NCBI RefSeq assembly: GCF_902459465.1
Contig: NC_047068.1
Span: forward strand, 11,920,195-11,984,194
From: Asterias rubens
Taxonomy: Eukaryota > Echinodermata > Asteroidea > Forcipulatida > Asteriidae
Direction of reading: 5' to 3'
DNA length: 64,000 nt
Each line of letters opens with the position of its first letter. The stretch's first letter is position 1. Below are positions 42,831-53,376 of this stretch, one piece after another. Both the position numbers and the translations under genes were made by a program. A model generated the notes under the pieces. It did not search any database. It had not been told where the DNA came from and was given only the letters and a program-made list of their open reading frames with translations.

Positions 42831-43943
42831 GACCACTGTTGCTGTAGGTTTATGGTGGGAAAACTTCCCACTATCATTTCTCCCGCCTCGGCGGTTGCCA
42901 CTTGGGTAGTAGGATTGCGTATACCGCGGTTGAGTTCTGTTTCCAGAGGTACGCCCTGTCGTGAAACCCTGGCGAAATCCACGGGTTCTTTGGGAGTAAG
43001 GCTCAAACCGACGGTTTTGAGTACTTCTGTTATTTTCTGAATAAGTCAGCTTTCTACCGGCTTTAAAAGCCTCGGCAACCTGTTTCATTGATGAATTTAG
43101 ATCTTGTCCGAATAGTTTATCAGACACAGGTGTGCTCCTTGAGCACAAGCCCTTATACATAGGGTTAAGGCAGGGTTTCAAATCATCCCGTCGCTTCATA
43201 CTTAATTCATATGATGCATTTCCCGATAGTGTAATGCCATCAAGGGCATACTGTTTGATTTTTTCGGTGTCTGCTACGGTACCCGCCTTGGCAGTGTCCC
43301 GTAGTTCATTTAGAATATGGAAGTATGGAATCATACCTTTGACCACATGTTTCTGAATTTGCTGAGTGCCCACGTCTTTGGAGCGGGCCGATGCAGGAAT
43401 AGTGCCCCACAAGTCTGCGTCCACTCTGGGGGCAGATACAGCCGGCGCATTAGCCGGTGTCGCATATTTTTCTGCGATCTTTGTATATATCTCCTTTTTG
43501 ATCGGTAGTGTTACCGCTTTGGTTGCTCTATCGGCCAAATTTGAGAAAATTTCTGCGCCTTTGGCTTCAGAAGTCTCATAAATGTCTTCGCAAGACAATA
43601 AATCAAAATCTTCCTCCTGTTTTGAAGGAGAACTGGCTGCCACGTTACTGGTCAGCTCGAAAATTTGGTTTGGGTCATAACAGTTACCCTGTTGTCCAAC
43701 GAAATCATCATGAAACATATTGTCGACTGGGATTGCAGACGACTGTTGGTTTTTTACCATGTTCGTCAGCATGTTTTGCATGCTGGCAATGGAGAGGGAA
43801 AGCTTATGTATTCCCGTTGAGTTTGCCTGAAGCTTCGCTTCTAAGCTTACATTTGGTGTAATATCTTCATCACCAGCGGCTTGGCCGCATTGAAACTCAG
43901 ACTCAATGTCTGACGGGAGCTCTAAATCAATTGAATTTTCCAT
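42801..43943 (-). pseudogene. DIRS copy A gag-like ORF
   Basis: The likely start is MENSIDLELPSDIESEFQCG; the frame is also open upstream to 44165. The protein ends in an Arg/Gly/Tyr-rich tail (RTRGFRQGFTTGRTSGNRTQ) of the RNA-binding kind. At about 42835 copy A lacks 7 nt that copy B has, so this ORF ends in NLLKQKTGM instead of running into the RT frame. Confidence 0.75.
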
Positions 43944-44339
43944 TTCGATGTCCGCAGTGCTGTTACACACGAAGAAAAGATGGCTCAGGACTTGTGTCCG
44001 GGCCTTTATTATACGGGCATCGCCCCATGGACTTATTAGAATAACAATACAACCTTTGAATGTATTGTGTGATCCGCATGCCATCACGTAGGAAGAAATG
44101 CAATCCCTCTGAAGACTTGTACGAATGTTATGAAATAGCATCTGAAATGGTTGGTCCTTTTTCACTTCCAGGCGGAATAGTAAATCGCATTGGATTCAAC
44201 TTTTATGAGGATCGTCTCTAACAAAAGTTGATGGGTAATAAAACCGCTGGGTAACTGTATGGATATGAGACTATTAATAAATATGTTTTGCAGACTTGTA
44301 TTTGTTTTTACGTTAATCGTTTTAGAACAAGTTTCATGT

Positions 44340-44699
44340 TTAAAGGAACACGTTGCCTTGGATCGGTCGGGTTGGTCTTTGAAAAGGGTTTGTAACCGTT
44401 TGTTATCAAATACATAGGTTAGAAAGATGTTGTAAAAGTAGAATACAATGAACCACACAAACATACCTCGAAATTGCACGGTTTTCCTTTTACCTCGTCG
44501 ACTAACACGGTCGGCCATTTATGGGAGTCAAATTTGTTACTCCCATAAATGGCCGACCGTGTTCCGCGAAGTAAAAGGAAAACCACGCAATTTCGAGGCA
44601 AATTTGTGTGGATCATTGTATTCTACTTTTAAAACATCTTTCAAATCATATTCATTTTAAAGACCGACTCGTCCGATCCAAGGCAACGTGTTTCTTTAA
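44340..44699. mobile_element. M2 MITE inside DIRS copy A
   Basis: A full palindrome: TTTAAAGGAACACGTTGCC to GGCAACGTGTTTCTTTAAA, with centre GGGAGTCAAATTTGTTACTCCC. A copy at the same position is in DIRS copy B (59914-60274). Confidence 0.85.
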
Positions 44700-45924
44700 A
44701 GTTCTCCTTTCACTGTGCATCAGAACAAGATTCTGGGTAGTTGAAACCTTTGGGGGCAATAATGAGCTTTCATGTTTAAACTTCAAAGTGGAAGGAGGAT
44801 ATGAAGTATATTATAATATGGCCATATTCAATTCAACTAAACGAACACACCCATTGATACGCAATCAAATTCTATTGTGGACATGACAGCAGTGTGCTGT
44901 TGTGGGCATTATGGATGCACCGTTATCTAATATCATTGTATCCAATGGAATCACTGGATCAGCCAGCAGGGACCTGTATTCATCCTTGCCGATAAAGACA
45001 GGGTCAATAGTGGTTGATGACCACTCAAACACATCCAAATCACATCCAAAGGACATTATAGACTATGGTCCCCAGATTCGGTCTCGCATGAACTATTTTG
45101 AAATGGCAGAACTCCTCCACAAAGAGAAAGATTGAATTAGTACAATGCGTTTAGCTTCTAGCCTCATCTCATCTACCTTTTGGTCACAGTCGAAATCGTT
45201 GTAAAGCAATCTTTGTAATAGTGCTAAGAGGTTGTTGACAACTCCAACTCATCCGAAGGATATTAAAGACTGGAGGTTGCGTTTAGGTTTAAGGCAGCAG
45301 TTCATATTTACTACCCCGCAAAGATTAATTGCAATAGAGGTTCAAAACAATTCGTATGATTGAATATCAAACAAAACACAAAAAGTACCAACATCAGAAC
45401 ACATTTGTTGATTTTATTCATGCATTACTAAACTACAATATTGGTTCTATAAAATACATTGTAAATAGAAAAATAGAAATTAGATAATCAGATTTGGTCA
45501 AAGATTCAAGGCAGAAATATTTTGTACTGAATATCAGAGTTTTGTATCTAATTGATATGCTTGAAACTGACTGACACCAAATGGTTATATTGATTAAATA
45601 AATAAACTAAATATAACAAAATTGTATTAGTCCTTAAAGTTGTTATTTACTTTTGTAATCCAATCGATTTTGTTGATTAATAAACAAGGTGAATAAGACA
45701 ATAGTCCAGTACGTTTAAATAATTTTACATATCACTCAGATGCATCCAGGATTGGATGAAGAAGTCATGCTCTTTTAATCCAACAGCTTGGACCAGTCAT
45801 GGCTTCAAGGTTTGTAGAAACTTATATGGTTTTGTGTTTTCTATATATATATATAAATGTGAATCCAAATTCATTTATATACATGTATATATATAAATGA
45901 ATTTGGATTGAACAAAGAAAAATT

Positions 45925-45996
45925 GACTAGAGCGGGAGTTGAACCAACGACCTCCGGATTAACGTGCCGGCGCTTTACCAACTGAGCTATCTAGCC
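45925..45996 (-). repeat. tRNA-like sequence, anticodon-loop GTT (repeat A1)
   Basis: On the minus strand it folds as a 72-nt tRNA shape: acceptor stem GGCTAGA/TCTAGTC, D-arm GCTCAGTTGGTAAAGC, anticodon stem CCGGC with loop ACGTTAA, T-arm GTTGG TTCAACT CCCGC. Position 33 is C rather than U and stems have mismatches. It is repeated about 316 bp apart in tandem, so it is a repeat rather than a sound tRNA-Asn gene. Confidence 0.6.
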
Positions 45997-46240
45997 CTAT
46001 GTTGGTGGTCTGCCAATTTTGTCAATATCTTTGTTCGGGGGGTGCCTGTCAGAAGCCATTAAACCGCAAACTGCCGTGTAGCCAGGGATCACACCCGGGT
46101 AACGATGCAACCTGGGAAGCGGCAGACAGGGGATCACCTTAAAGGGATGCGACTTTTTATATCAGATACTAAATAATAAACCACAAGGGAAACTGACTGG
46201 GTACATTTTTAAATGAATTTGGATTGAACAAAGAAAAATT

Positions 46241-46305
46241 GACTAGAGCGGGAGTTGAACCAACGACCTCCGGACTAACGTGCCGGCGCTCTACCAACTG
46301 AGCTG
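46241..46305 (-). repeat. tRNA-like sequence, truncated (repeat A2)
   Basis: Same as 45925-45996, but cut within the 5' half after GAGCT. This cut marks the end of similarity between DIRS copies A and B. Confidence 0.6.
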
Positions 46306-46704
46306 TCGTGTTTACTAAGTAGTAGTGTGACGTGTTCGATTAGTCAGACCCCTAGTAAAACAAATTAAAAAAGACCTATGTGGGTTTGGGTACCAGCAAG
46401 AATTCACAAATCTAAACGTTGACTTGATGACAAGTCGTTAGGCGCAGTCTGTGTGTTACTAACACACAATCTGCCGTTCATGCAAACAGTCACAGTATTA
46501 TTATACACATGCAACGGTCGTAGGTAGCGCGTGGTTGCCACCATTGATCTCTATTATATAATGACTCTCACACACATACTGGGATCGAGGATGAGTATAC
46601 CGTCCCCGTGACCACACCGCGCTTAACAATTACCGACTTGATTTCAAGACTAATCTAAACGAAGCGACAAAGCAAGTTAGACTTGTTGATGTAAAGTCTG
46701 GGTG
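46306..46704. other. unannotated spacer
   Basis: No repeat or gene recognised. Confidence 0.35.
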
Positions 46705-46905
46705 TCAGGACACTTCGTACCTTTGCCACTTCGTACCCTGGACACTTCGTACCTTTTGAAGGTACGCAGTGTCTTTGGACACTTCGTACCTTGGACACTT
46801 CGTACCTTCCCTTGAGACACTTCGTACCTTCCCGTGAGACACTTCGTACCTTCTCACGAGACACTTCGTACCTTCAGACGAGACACTTCGTACCTTCAGG
46901 ATTTC
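46705..46905 (+). repeat. minisatellite (GACACTTCGTACCTT)
   Basis: About ten units of GACACTTCGTACCTT with variable 0-10 bp linkers (CACGA, CCGTGA, CAGACGA). The spacing is irregular and the linkers are near-repeats, so it is not a CRISPR array. Confidence 0.9.
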
Positions 46906-47460
46906 TGCATAGTTTCTGAATTTCTGCATCAACTGAAGGGTCACATTGCTAGTGTCGCCAATAGACTTATTGCACCGATTGAGGACATAAGTGCATTATT
47001 TAAACAAAAAGGAAACAAAAATTATTTCTAATATCTAAGAACAACTTAAAAACACTTACAAGAAACACCCAAACACTTCACAACCCCAAGGATATTCCAC
47101 AAATATTTTTAACAGTAATCATTATTTTTAATGAACTTCACTTTAATGTCCATATCAAATAAATAAATCATAATAAAAATCATAGTAATAAAAATCATAG
47201 TAAAACACGTTTTAAAAATAAATACATTTTAACTTAAAAACTGGTATTCCATCTTTTCCTATAATCCGGAAACATCGGATGACGTAATGTACACCGGCCT
47301 CAAAAACTTCCAGCGGAGCGGCGCCCTCTATGGCTGACTGGAACGAATGGCTGATCCGCACGAATGTTACAATTTTAAATTATGATATTTTAAACTTCAC
47401 ACTGACAAGGACTTTAGCCTGAACACTGAACCGAACAATGTTGAGGATTTGTTTTTGCTG

Positions 47461-47466
47461 TTTATT
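47461..47466 (-). promoter_or_regulatory. candidate poly(A) signal of Link-like gene 1
   Basis: AATAAA on the minus strand, 112 nt beyond the stop codon and just past the 53-bp repeats. Confidence 0.55.
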
Positions 47467-47484
47467 TGATCTATTCGACGTTTC

Positions 47485-47643
47485 TAAGCGGGTAGCCGTG
47501 AATTAGGACGGGGAGTGTTTGGGACTAGCTACAGCAGTAAGCGGGTAGCCGGGAGTTAGGGCGGAGGGTGTTTGGGACTAGCTACAGCAGTAAGCGGGCA
47601 GCCGGGAGTTAGGGCGGGGGGTGTTTGGGATGATCTTCACAGA
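47485..47643. repeat. 53-bp tandem triplication over the end of the Link-like gene
   Basis: Three copies start at 47485, 47538 and 47591 (TAAGCGGG ... GTTTGGGACTAGCTACAGCAG). The right-hand copy is the last coding segment (PNTPRPNSRLPAYCCS and stop). The other two lie in the 3' UTR and are decaying. Confidence 0.85.
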
Positions 47644-47885
47644 TGTGAGGAGTTTCATTGTCGAGATGTAACATTCAGGTCCTTCGTAACGTCGACAATA
47701 ATCAACCATTGCATCACGACCCTTCACGTTGTACATGCCCCAGCGCTCGTCAAAGAGTCCTGCCAACCAAGCTTCTTTCATCTGCTTTAGGGAACAAAGT
47801 GACGAACCAATACTTTGACAGTAGGCTTCGGCTGAATCCACATCATCTTTCGAATATTGTTCTTTTGTCAGACAAATACTGCGTC
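47578..47885 (-). CDS. Link-like gene 1, exon 2
   Basis: Starts with the two nucleotides completing Arg44, then RSICLTKEQYSKDDVDSAEA, and ends AYCCS then TAG. It has six Cys in the mature region plus the final CC pair. Confidence 0.8.
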
Positions 47886-49107
47886 CTGCAAATGGAAGCA
47901 AACACAAATACGAACATCGTAAATAACAACATAGAAACAAAGGAGACAACGATGCGTGTCGAGATATTGGCTAACAAGTTTTTAGCCTTCGAGAAAGACT
48001 CTGCTAGGGTCGAAACGTCATGCCATTAACTATTTTTTTGCAGTTTCTTATTCTGTCAGGGCACTCTTGTTATCTGTGATGAACTAAAAGTGTCATTCTG
48101 TATAAACTAAAAGAGCCATCTGTATATTATACTAAAAGTGCCTTTCTGTATAAACTAAAAGTGCCATTCTGTAAAAACTAAAAGTGCAATTTTGTAAAAA
48201 CTAAAAGAGCCATTTTGTAAAAACTAAAAGTGCCATTCTGTAAAAACTAAAAGTGCCATTCTGTAAAAACTAAAAGTGCCATTCTGTATAAACTGAAAGT
48301 GCCAATCTGTATAAACTAAAAGTGTCATTCTGTATAAACTAAAAGTGCCATTCTGTAAAAACTAAAATTGCCATTCTGTAAAAACTAAAAGTGCCACTCT
48401 GTATAAACTAAAGGTGCCATTCTGTATAAACTGAAAGTGCCAATCTGTATAAACTAAAAGTGCCATTCTGTATAAACTAAAAGTGCCATTCTGTATAAAC
48501 TAAAATTGCCATTCTGTAAAAACTAAAAGTGCTATTCTGTATAAACTAAAAGTGCCATTCTGTATAAACTAAAAGTGCCATTCTGTAAAAACTAGAAGTG
48601 TCATTTTGTATAAACTAAAAGTGCCATTATGTAAAAACTAAAAGTTCCATGCTGTGTGAACTAAAAGTACCAATCTGTATTTAACGTTCTGTATAAACTA
48701 TAGTGACATTCTGTATCATAACTAAAAGTGCCGTTCTGTATGAACTAAAAGTTCCATGCTGTGTGAACTTAAAGTGTCATTCTGTATCAATTGCAAAGTT
48801 TACTACCTGAATTGCAGGTACAAGGATTTCCACCTCATCAAAAGGTTTTGTAATATGAGAGAGTGCTGCATAACAATTTTGTGTTTTTTCCTGAACTGTT
48901 GCTTCGAAATGTTCTATACCACTTTCAGCAGTCGTTATAATTGGTTTGTATGAATGCAGTGGCCATCGTGTACTTACGTGAAAACGACCAAAAGTACTTT
49001 TCCGGACAATCTTTGTGTTTGTCTTTTAATGCAGACGCAGGGATCCCACCAAAATATGCTGTCGTGGTGGTCACAACAGTCAAAATAAGCATCAGCTTGA
49101 AAATCAT
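47578..49107 (-). CDS. small secreted Cys-rich protein, Link-domain-like (gene 1), 145 aa
   Basis: Exons 49107-48978 and 47885-47578 join in frame (phase 1; donor C/gtaagt, acceptor tttgcag). Residues 1-17 are a signal peptide (MIFKLMLILTVVTTTTA). The mature part has SAEAYCQSIGSSLCSLKQMK then EAWLAGLFDERWGMY, and ends in PAYCC. This resembles a Link (hyaluronan-binding) fold: A..C...G..L.S..Q...AW..G...GW ... AYC. The resemblance is by eye, and a lineage-specific secreted family is the alternative. The acceptor gtttcag sits directly before the ATG, so a non-coding exon lies upstream (50311 and beyond). The paralogue is at 62608. Confidence 0.75.
47983..48047 (+). repeat. Penelope/retrozyme-type hammerhead-like fragment inserted in intron
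   Basis: GACTCTGCTAGGGTCGAAAC with TTTTTTTGCAG nearby matches the flank of the Penelope-like element at 38600-38645 in inverse orientation. The homologous intron of gene 2 (63005-63075) lacks it. Confidence 0.5.
48060..48780 (+). repeat. 22-23 bp minisatellite inside the Link-like gene 1 intron
   Basis: About 30 units of AACTAAAAGTGCCATTCTGT followed by AAA or ATA. It fills most of the intron between the signal-peptide exon and the domain exon. Units are contiguous with no spacers. Confidence 0.95.
48978..49107 (-). CDS. Link-like gene 1, exon 1 (signal peptide)
   Basis: 43 codons: a hydrophobic signal peptide, then GGIPASALKDKHKDCPEKYF. The donor gtaagt is consensus. Confidence 0.78.
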
Positions 49108-50310
49108 CTGAAACGAAACCATCCAACCGTTATTAAATAAAACGACTAATATGTATGCTTTTACAAATGGGGCCGTTGGTACATTGTTAACCAATCTTTA
49201 ATCTAAAAGCCCACAATACCATATAAGAACAAAGAGAACGGCCGATTCCAAAGTAAAGACGTCATTAGTGCTCATTCTGATCTTTGAATTTTCTGTTATA
49301 CATGATTATTTCACTGGTATTCGCTGCTTTGTGCCTCCCAGTTGAAATTGTTGTAAATGTTTGATTTAATCCTGTCCATGTGAGAACCCATTTTTATAAG
49401 CTTGATCTCATTATTTTGACATACAGCCTGGTTATAAAGTCTTGACGTCTGTGTTGAATAAACTTCCCAATTTTAGCTGCACTGTAACGTTTGACAAATC
49501 TCTGTTTCCGTATCAACAAGGTCTCTAATGCTACTCTCATACTGTGGAGAATATGCAAGCGAATGTACTTTAGAACGGATATATTTAAACATGGACTATA
49601 ACGGATTATTGATATAGCCAATATTACTATTTTTGTACAAGAAATGTTAAATAAGGACTGATATTTTTTTCATGGCTTGAATGTAACTGTAAAATGTGAA
49701 AATTTATGTAAAAACCAAAAGCTTTGTGAAACCTAAAGACGTATTGTTTCAAATCAGGGTTTGGGTAGACTTTGGTTAATGCATGGCTACCTCTATGGTT
49801 AGTGGTCTACTCACTCAGCTTTATTTGCCTGGTTTTAGGATATCAATGACAACTCTTGGGTATACCATAAATGGTTAAATAGACATCTTTACTTCTACAA
49901 AATTCACTTGCAAGTATTTGTGTTCGAAATATTTATGACGAACGAAACCTTGAAGAGATGAAGAAAAATGGTCCGTTATGAAATAAAGTAGTATCTAATT
50001 AGTGCAATTTTATATATTTGTGTCACTTAAAAATAAATTAGTAAAACATTGGTGGCAGGATATGAAAAGTTTTCTGATGTTGCTACAACGAGATAAGACG
50101 TAATGAATATAAAGGATTAATGATGATGACAAATCAACTCGAGAAATATTTCAGATTTCAACAAGAATCAGTTTGCAAACGTATCGTGTCCATTAAGCAT
50201 CGTTTTGATATTGAGCAGGACGTAGCAGTCGAACCCTCATAATCAACCAACAAACTCAATTAAATAAAACATTAAAGGATTAAGAGGAAATCATCAAAAT
50301 GAAAACATAC
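49108..50310. other. 5' UTR intron of Link-like gene 1
   Basis: About 1.2 kb between the coding exon and the proposed non-coding exon. No repeat or gene recognised. Confidence 0.45.
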
Positions 50311-50376
50311 CTTGAAATTGATGGAAGTTTTATGTAACCCTGGTGAAATAGCGTCTCTAGATCTGGCAGATTTGAC
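50311..50376 (-). other. candidate non-coding first exon of Link-like gene 1
   Basis: The donor CAAG/gtatgt at 50311 pairs with the acceptor directly before the ATG at 49107. The TATA-like box 50400-50406 would place the start site near 50372-50378. Confidence 0.5.
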
Positions 50377-50399
50377 GTCTTACTCGGCGCTGGCTCTGA

Positions 50400-50406
50400 C
50401 TTATAT
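50400..50406 (-). promoter_or_regulatory. TATA-like box of Link-like gene 1
   Basis: ATATAAG on the minus strand in the context CACATATAAGTCAGAGCCAG, at a suitable distance upstream of the proposed first exon. Confidence 0.45.
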
Positions 50407-50457
50407 GTGAAACCTTTAGACGTTCAAATTAGTGTTCAGAGGTTTCCTTTATTCTGA

Positions 50458-50695
50458 TTCATTACAGCAGGGTGAATATTCATGTATCGGCCTCTGTGAT
50501 GACGAAACCCCCGGTGTGCTCGTGACATACCAAGTAACACAAACAGTGCAGGACTGTCTCAACTCACATTAGCTGTTTTGCTTGGTATGTCAGGAGCACA
50601 CAGTCTATTCATTCGCCTTTGAATAGCGCGGGTAAGATTCAGGTGTTTCGTCATCGCAGAGGCCGATACATGAATATTCACCCTGCTGTAATGAA
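50458..50695. mobile_element. fold-back MITE at the Link-like gene 1 promoter
   Basis: 51-bp arms at 50458-50508 and 50645-50695 are almost perfect inverse copies (TTCATTACAGCAGGGTGAAT ... and ATTCACCCTGCTGTAATGAA), with a further inner pair around ACATACCAAG/CTTGGTATGT. The near arm is about 50 bp upstream of the TATA-like box. Confidence 0.85.
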
Positions 50696-50989
50696 TTGTG
50701 GGTGTAGCTGCCCAGGGAGAGCTGTTCATTGGCTCTGACGTGGTCGACCGGCCGACGTACCTCCAAAACCTATGAACACTATTAGAGCTGAGAATGTCGT
50801 AGGTGACTTTTGAACCTTAACAAATCAAACCTATCCAACCAAGACAAAGTCCCTGGATTCTGTCTCATGAATAAGGAACGACCAAACACCATTCATGTTT
50901 CGTTCGTGAAGAGATAGGCGTGCCTAGTATCATGCCACTCAAGAAAAGCCACTGAAAATGTTTCAATTTATTGGACACAATCGTGTAGA

Positions 50990-51170
50990 GACCTTGCAAG
51001 CAGAACTCGTTGTAAAGAAATCTTTCTGGGGGCTTAATAATAAGAGGTTGTTGTCAAGTCAAACTCACCCAAAGGACATTATAGACTTAAGTCCCTGGAT
51101 TCTGTGTCGCATGAACTATTTCGAAAAGGGAAGATTTCTCCACAATAGAGAAAGATTGAATGAGCAACAC
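50990..51170 (+). repeat. repeat F, partial copy
   Basis: CTCACCCAAAGGACATTATA and CGCATGAACTATTTCGAAAA match the repeat-F copies at 34700, 45030 and 60610. Confidence 0.6.
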
Positions 51171-51363
51171 AAAGGGTGCACTACACAATATTACGCAAAA
51201 CTTCGTTTGCCAGATTAACGCCATAAAATTGGTGGTGGCCTTTTAAAAATAGGAATTTGTGGGGGAATGGGTGCACTAGATTGGACAAAATTGACAAGTT
51301 GTTACGATCGGCGGGTTCTGTGTTTCAACTTTTGATGGGACTTGATAAATATAGGCTTTAGAG

Positions 51364-51716
51364 TTGCCTTGGATCGGCCGAGTTTGTCTATAAAAAGCTT
51401 CTTGTAACCGGTTGTTATAAAATGCATATGGTTAGAAAGATGTTTTAAAAGTAGAATACAATGATCCACACAAATTTGCCTCGAAAATGCGTGGTTTCCT
51501 TTTACTTTGCGAACTAACACGTCGGCCATTTATGGGAGTCAACAATTGGACTCCCATAAATGGCTCGGACCGTGATAGTCGACGAGGTAAAAGGAAAACC
51601 ACACAATTTCGAGTGATACTTGTGTGGATCATTATATTCTACTTTTAAAATATCTCTCGATTCATATGCATTTTCAAAATCCAACTCGACCGATCCAAGG
51701 CAACGTGTTCCTTTAA
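51364..51716. mobile_element. M2 MITE, nearly full-length
   Basis: The left end is shortened to GTTGCCTTGGATCGG; the right end CGATCCAAGGCAACGTGTTC is intact. The centre is GGGAGTCAACAATTGGACTCCC. Confidence 0.8.
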
Positions 51717-51967
51717 ACTGAGTCCAAATGGGGCAACCTACCAACAATGCATCCCTCAACCCCGAGTCACGCGTTTATGTAGACTATTTCTAGGTGTAGA
51801 TTGTCATGTAAAGCTACATTCTACGGGACTAAAAGCGAACAAGTTTAACCCATATCCTGCTGGTCTTGCCGCTGGTGAAATACTTGATCTGGCAGACTTG
51901 ACATCCTACACAAAATTACAGAGGACCAAACAACCCTTCCTATTGGTCGATGAAAAAGATGTGATTA

Positions 51968-52118
51968 GATTTAAAAACACTGGACACTATTGGTAATTGT
52001 TAAAGACTAGCCTTCACAGTTGGTGTATCTCAACATATGCAAAAAATAACAAACCTGTGAAAATTTGAGCTCAATCGGTCATCAAACTTGCGAGATAAGA
52101 ATGAAAGAAAAAACACCC
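51968..52118 (+). mobile_element. M1 MITE, left part only, cut at the DIRS copy B boundary
   Basis: It runs AAAAACACTGGACACTATTG ... GAATGAAAGAAAAAACACCC and then switches to the shared A/B sequence CATCTGAGAGGGGGCACATC. The missing right half is not found at the other end of copy B. Confidence 0.75.
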
Positions 52119-52536
52119 AACATCTGAGAGGGGGCACATCACTCGTCAGACTCCCTAGATTACACCTGAGAACATATACGGCCTAAAATTTTCACGGGGC
52201 CCTAAAGCTGGACCTGGACCCCACGCCGTAAATGTTATGACTAAAGGCCGGTTTTTAGTCGGTCGCGCGATGGAAATCTTGAAGCGCGATTATAGGCCTT
52301 AACGATGTCCCCCTCCCCCCCCCCCCATCTTTCAATTTTATAACAAACGGTTCCAAACGCTTTTCAAAGACCAACTCGACCGATCCAAGGCAACGTGTTC
52401 AATGTCCCTGGGTGCTTCCTCGCGTTGAATCGCAGACGATTTGGTTATATAATCTGTGTTGGGGATGTCCATCAATGAGCATTGTGCAATGTTGCACAAT
52501 TCTCAGAATTATTTAGAGTAATCTTAAGAAGCTCAT

Positions 52537-52965
52537 CTAACAAAGGGTAATAAAGTCCCTGGGTGCGTCCTCGCATCGAATCACAGACGATATGGTTATA
52601 TAATCTGTGTTGAGGGATTTCCAAACAGGAGTTTGCTCTCGTGATATTTTGTCCAAAATTCTACAGAGCAAACAGAAAGGTGGAAAAATGTAAGGTGTTA
52701 TACCAAACCACTGCATTGAGAAAGCGTCAATGGCCCATGCGTTAGAGTCTGATTTCCATGACACAAAGCAATCTATCTTATTATGAATATAAGATGCAAA
52801 CAAATCAACATCTGGGTATATTTGTGTTTTGTTGACAACATCCCAGAACATACGTGAGTTGAGACTCAATTCTTTATTCAATTTCTTACGAGAAAGATAA
52901 TCTGCAGTGGTATTATGTACTCCCGCGATATGGGTTGCGGATAGAGTAATATTTCTTTCGATACA
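52537..52965 (-). pseudogene. DIRS copy B RNase H C-terminal part
   Basis: CIERNITLSATHIAGVHNTT through PDVDLFASYIHNKIDCFVSW to the same truncated end as copy A. It is separated from its N-terminal part by the transposon. Confidence 0.85.
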
Positions 52966-53302
52966 CACTGTTAAAAGAGCTGGGCAAAATATCGCTGGGT
53001 AAACGCCATTTGTGATTTGTTGGTAAATTTTTGTTCAACTATTGAGTAAACTTTAGGGTTGGTTAAGATAAAAAAGTTACCAACGTTGAGTATAGTTTAC
53101 ACAACAATTGTTCGATAAACATTGTCCAATTAATTGGTATTGTTTATTAGATTTATCCAACCACGAATTGCTGGGTAGAAACATTCCCGGCAGATGGGCA
53201 TTATGGCGTGAAAGGGCGTGACGTTAACCATTTTGTTGTGAACTTTGTTATCGTGCGCACACGCGCTCATTACCAAGTCAAGGAAGTTATAATGCGACGT
53301 CG

Positions 53303-53376
53303 ATGATGGCTGACCACCAAGTGTTGAGATTACTGGAGGAGTGTGGCGTTAGTGTCCCTAACGGACGTTTTCTGAG
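53303..53376 (+). pseudogene. exon-like piece a: SAM-domain-like N-terminus (in CACTA-like element)
   Basis: MMADHQVLRLLEECGVSVPN ends at a donor AG/gtgaga. It resembles the first helix of a SAM domain. It does not join exon-like piece b in frame. Confidence 0.4.

Larger units (their letters stand above)
40616..46305 (-). mobile_element. DIRS-like tyrosine-recombinase retroelement, copy A (defective) with attached repeats
   Basis: It shares almost its whole length with copy B (52118-61876). On the minus strand it reads: repeat-F block and tRNA-like sequences (46305-44700), an M2 MITE (44340-44699), a gag-like ORF, RT, RNase H, then a 3' segment (41030-40616) containing an M2 fragment. No tyrosine recombinase is present. 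The family call rests on the DIRS-type RT/RNase H and the following PDVDLFAS ... AWAIDAFSMQWF block. Confidence 0.82.

Noticed and set aside
43132..43861. Plus-strand open frames opposite the DIRS gag-like ORF (also 58750-59479)
   Set aside because: They are antisense shadows duplicated with the element; protein features belong only to the minus-strand frame.
44902..45135. 77-codon frame present twice (also 60477-60710)
   Set aside because: Its identity in both places is explained by the A/B duplication; it has no recognisable domain and matches only repeat F.
46705..46905. CRISPR-like array with short spacers
   Set aside because: Linkers are only 0-10 bp and repeat one another; there are no cas genes and the genome is animal.
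48060..48780. CRISPR-like array
   Set aside because: Units are contiguous with no unique spacers, in an intron of an animal gene.
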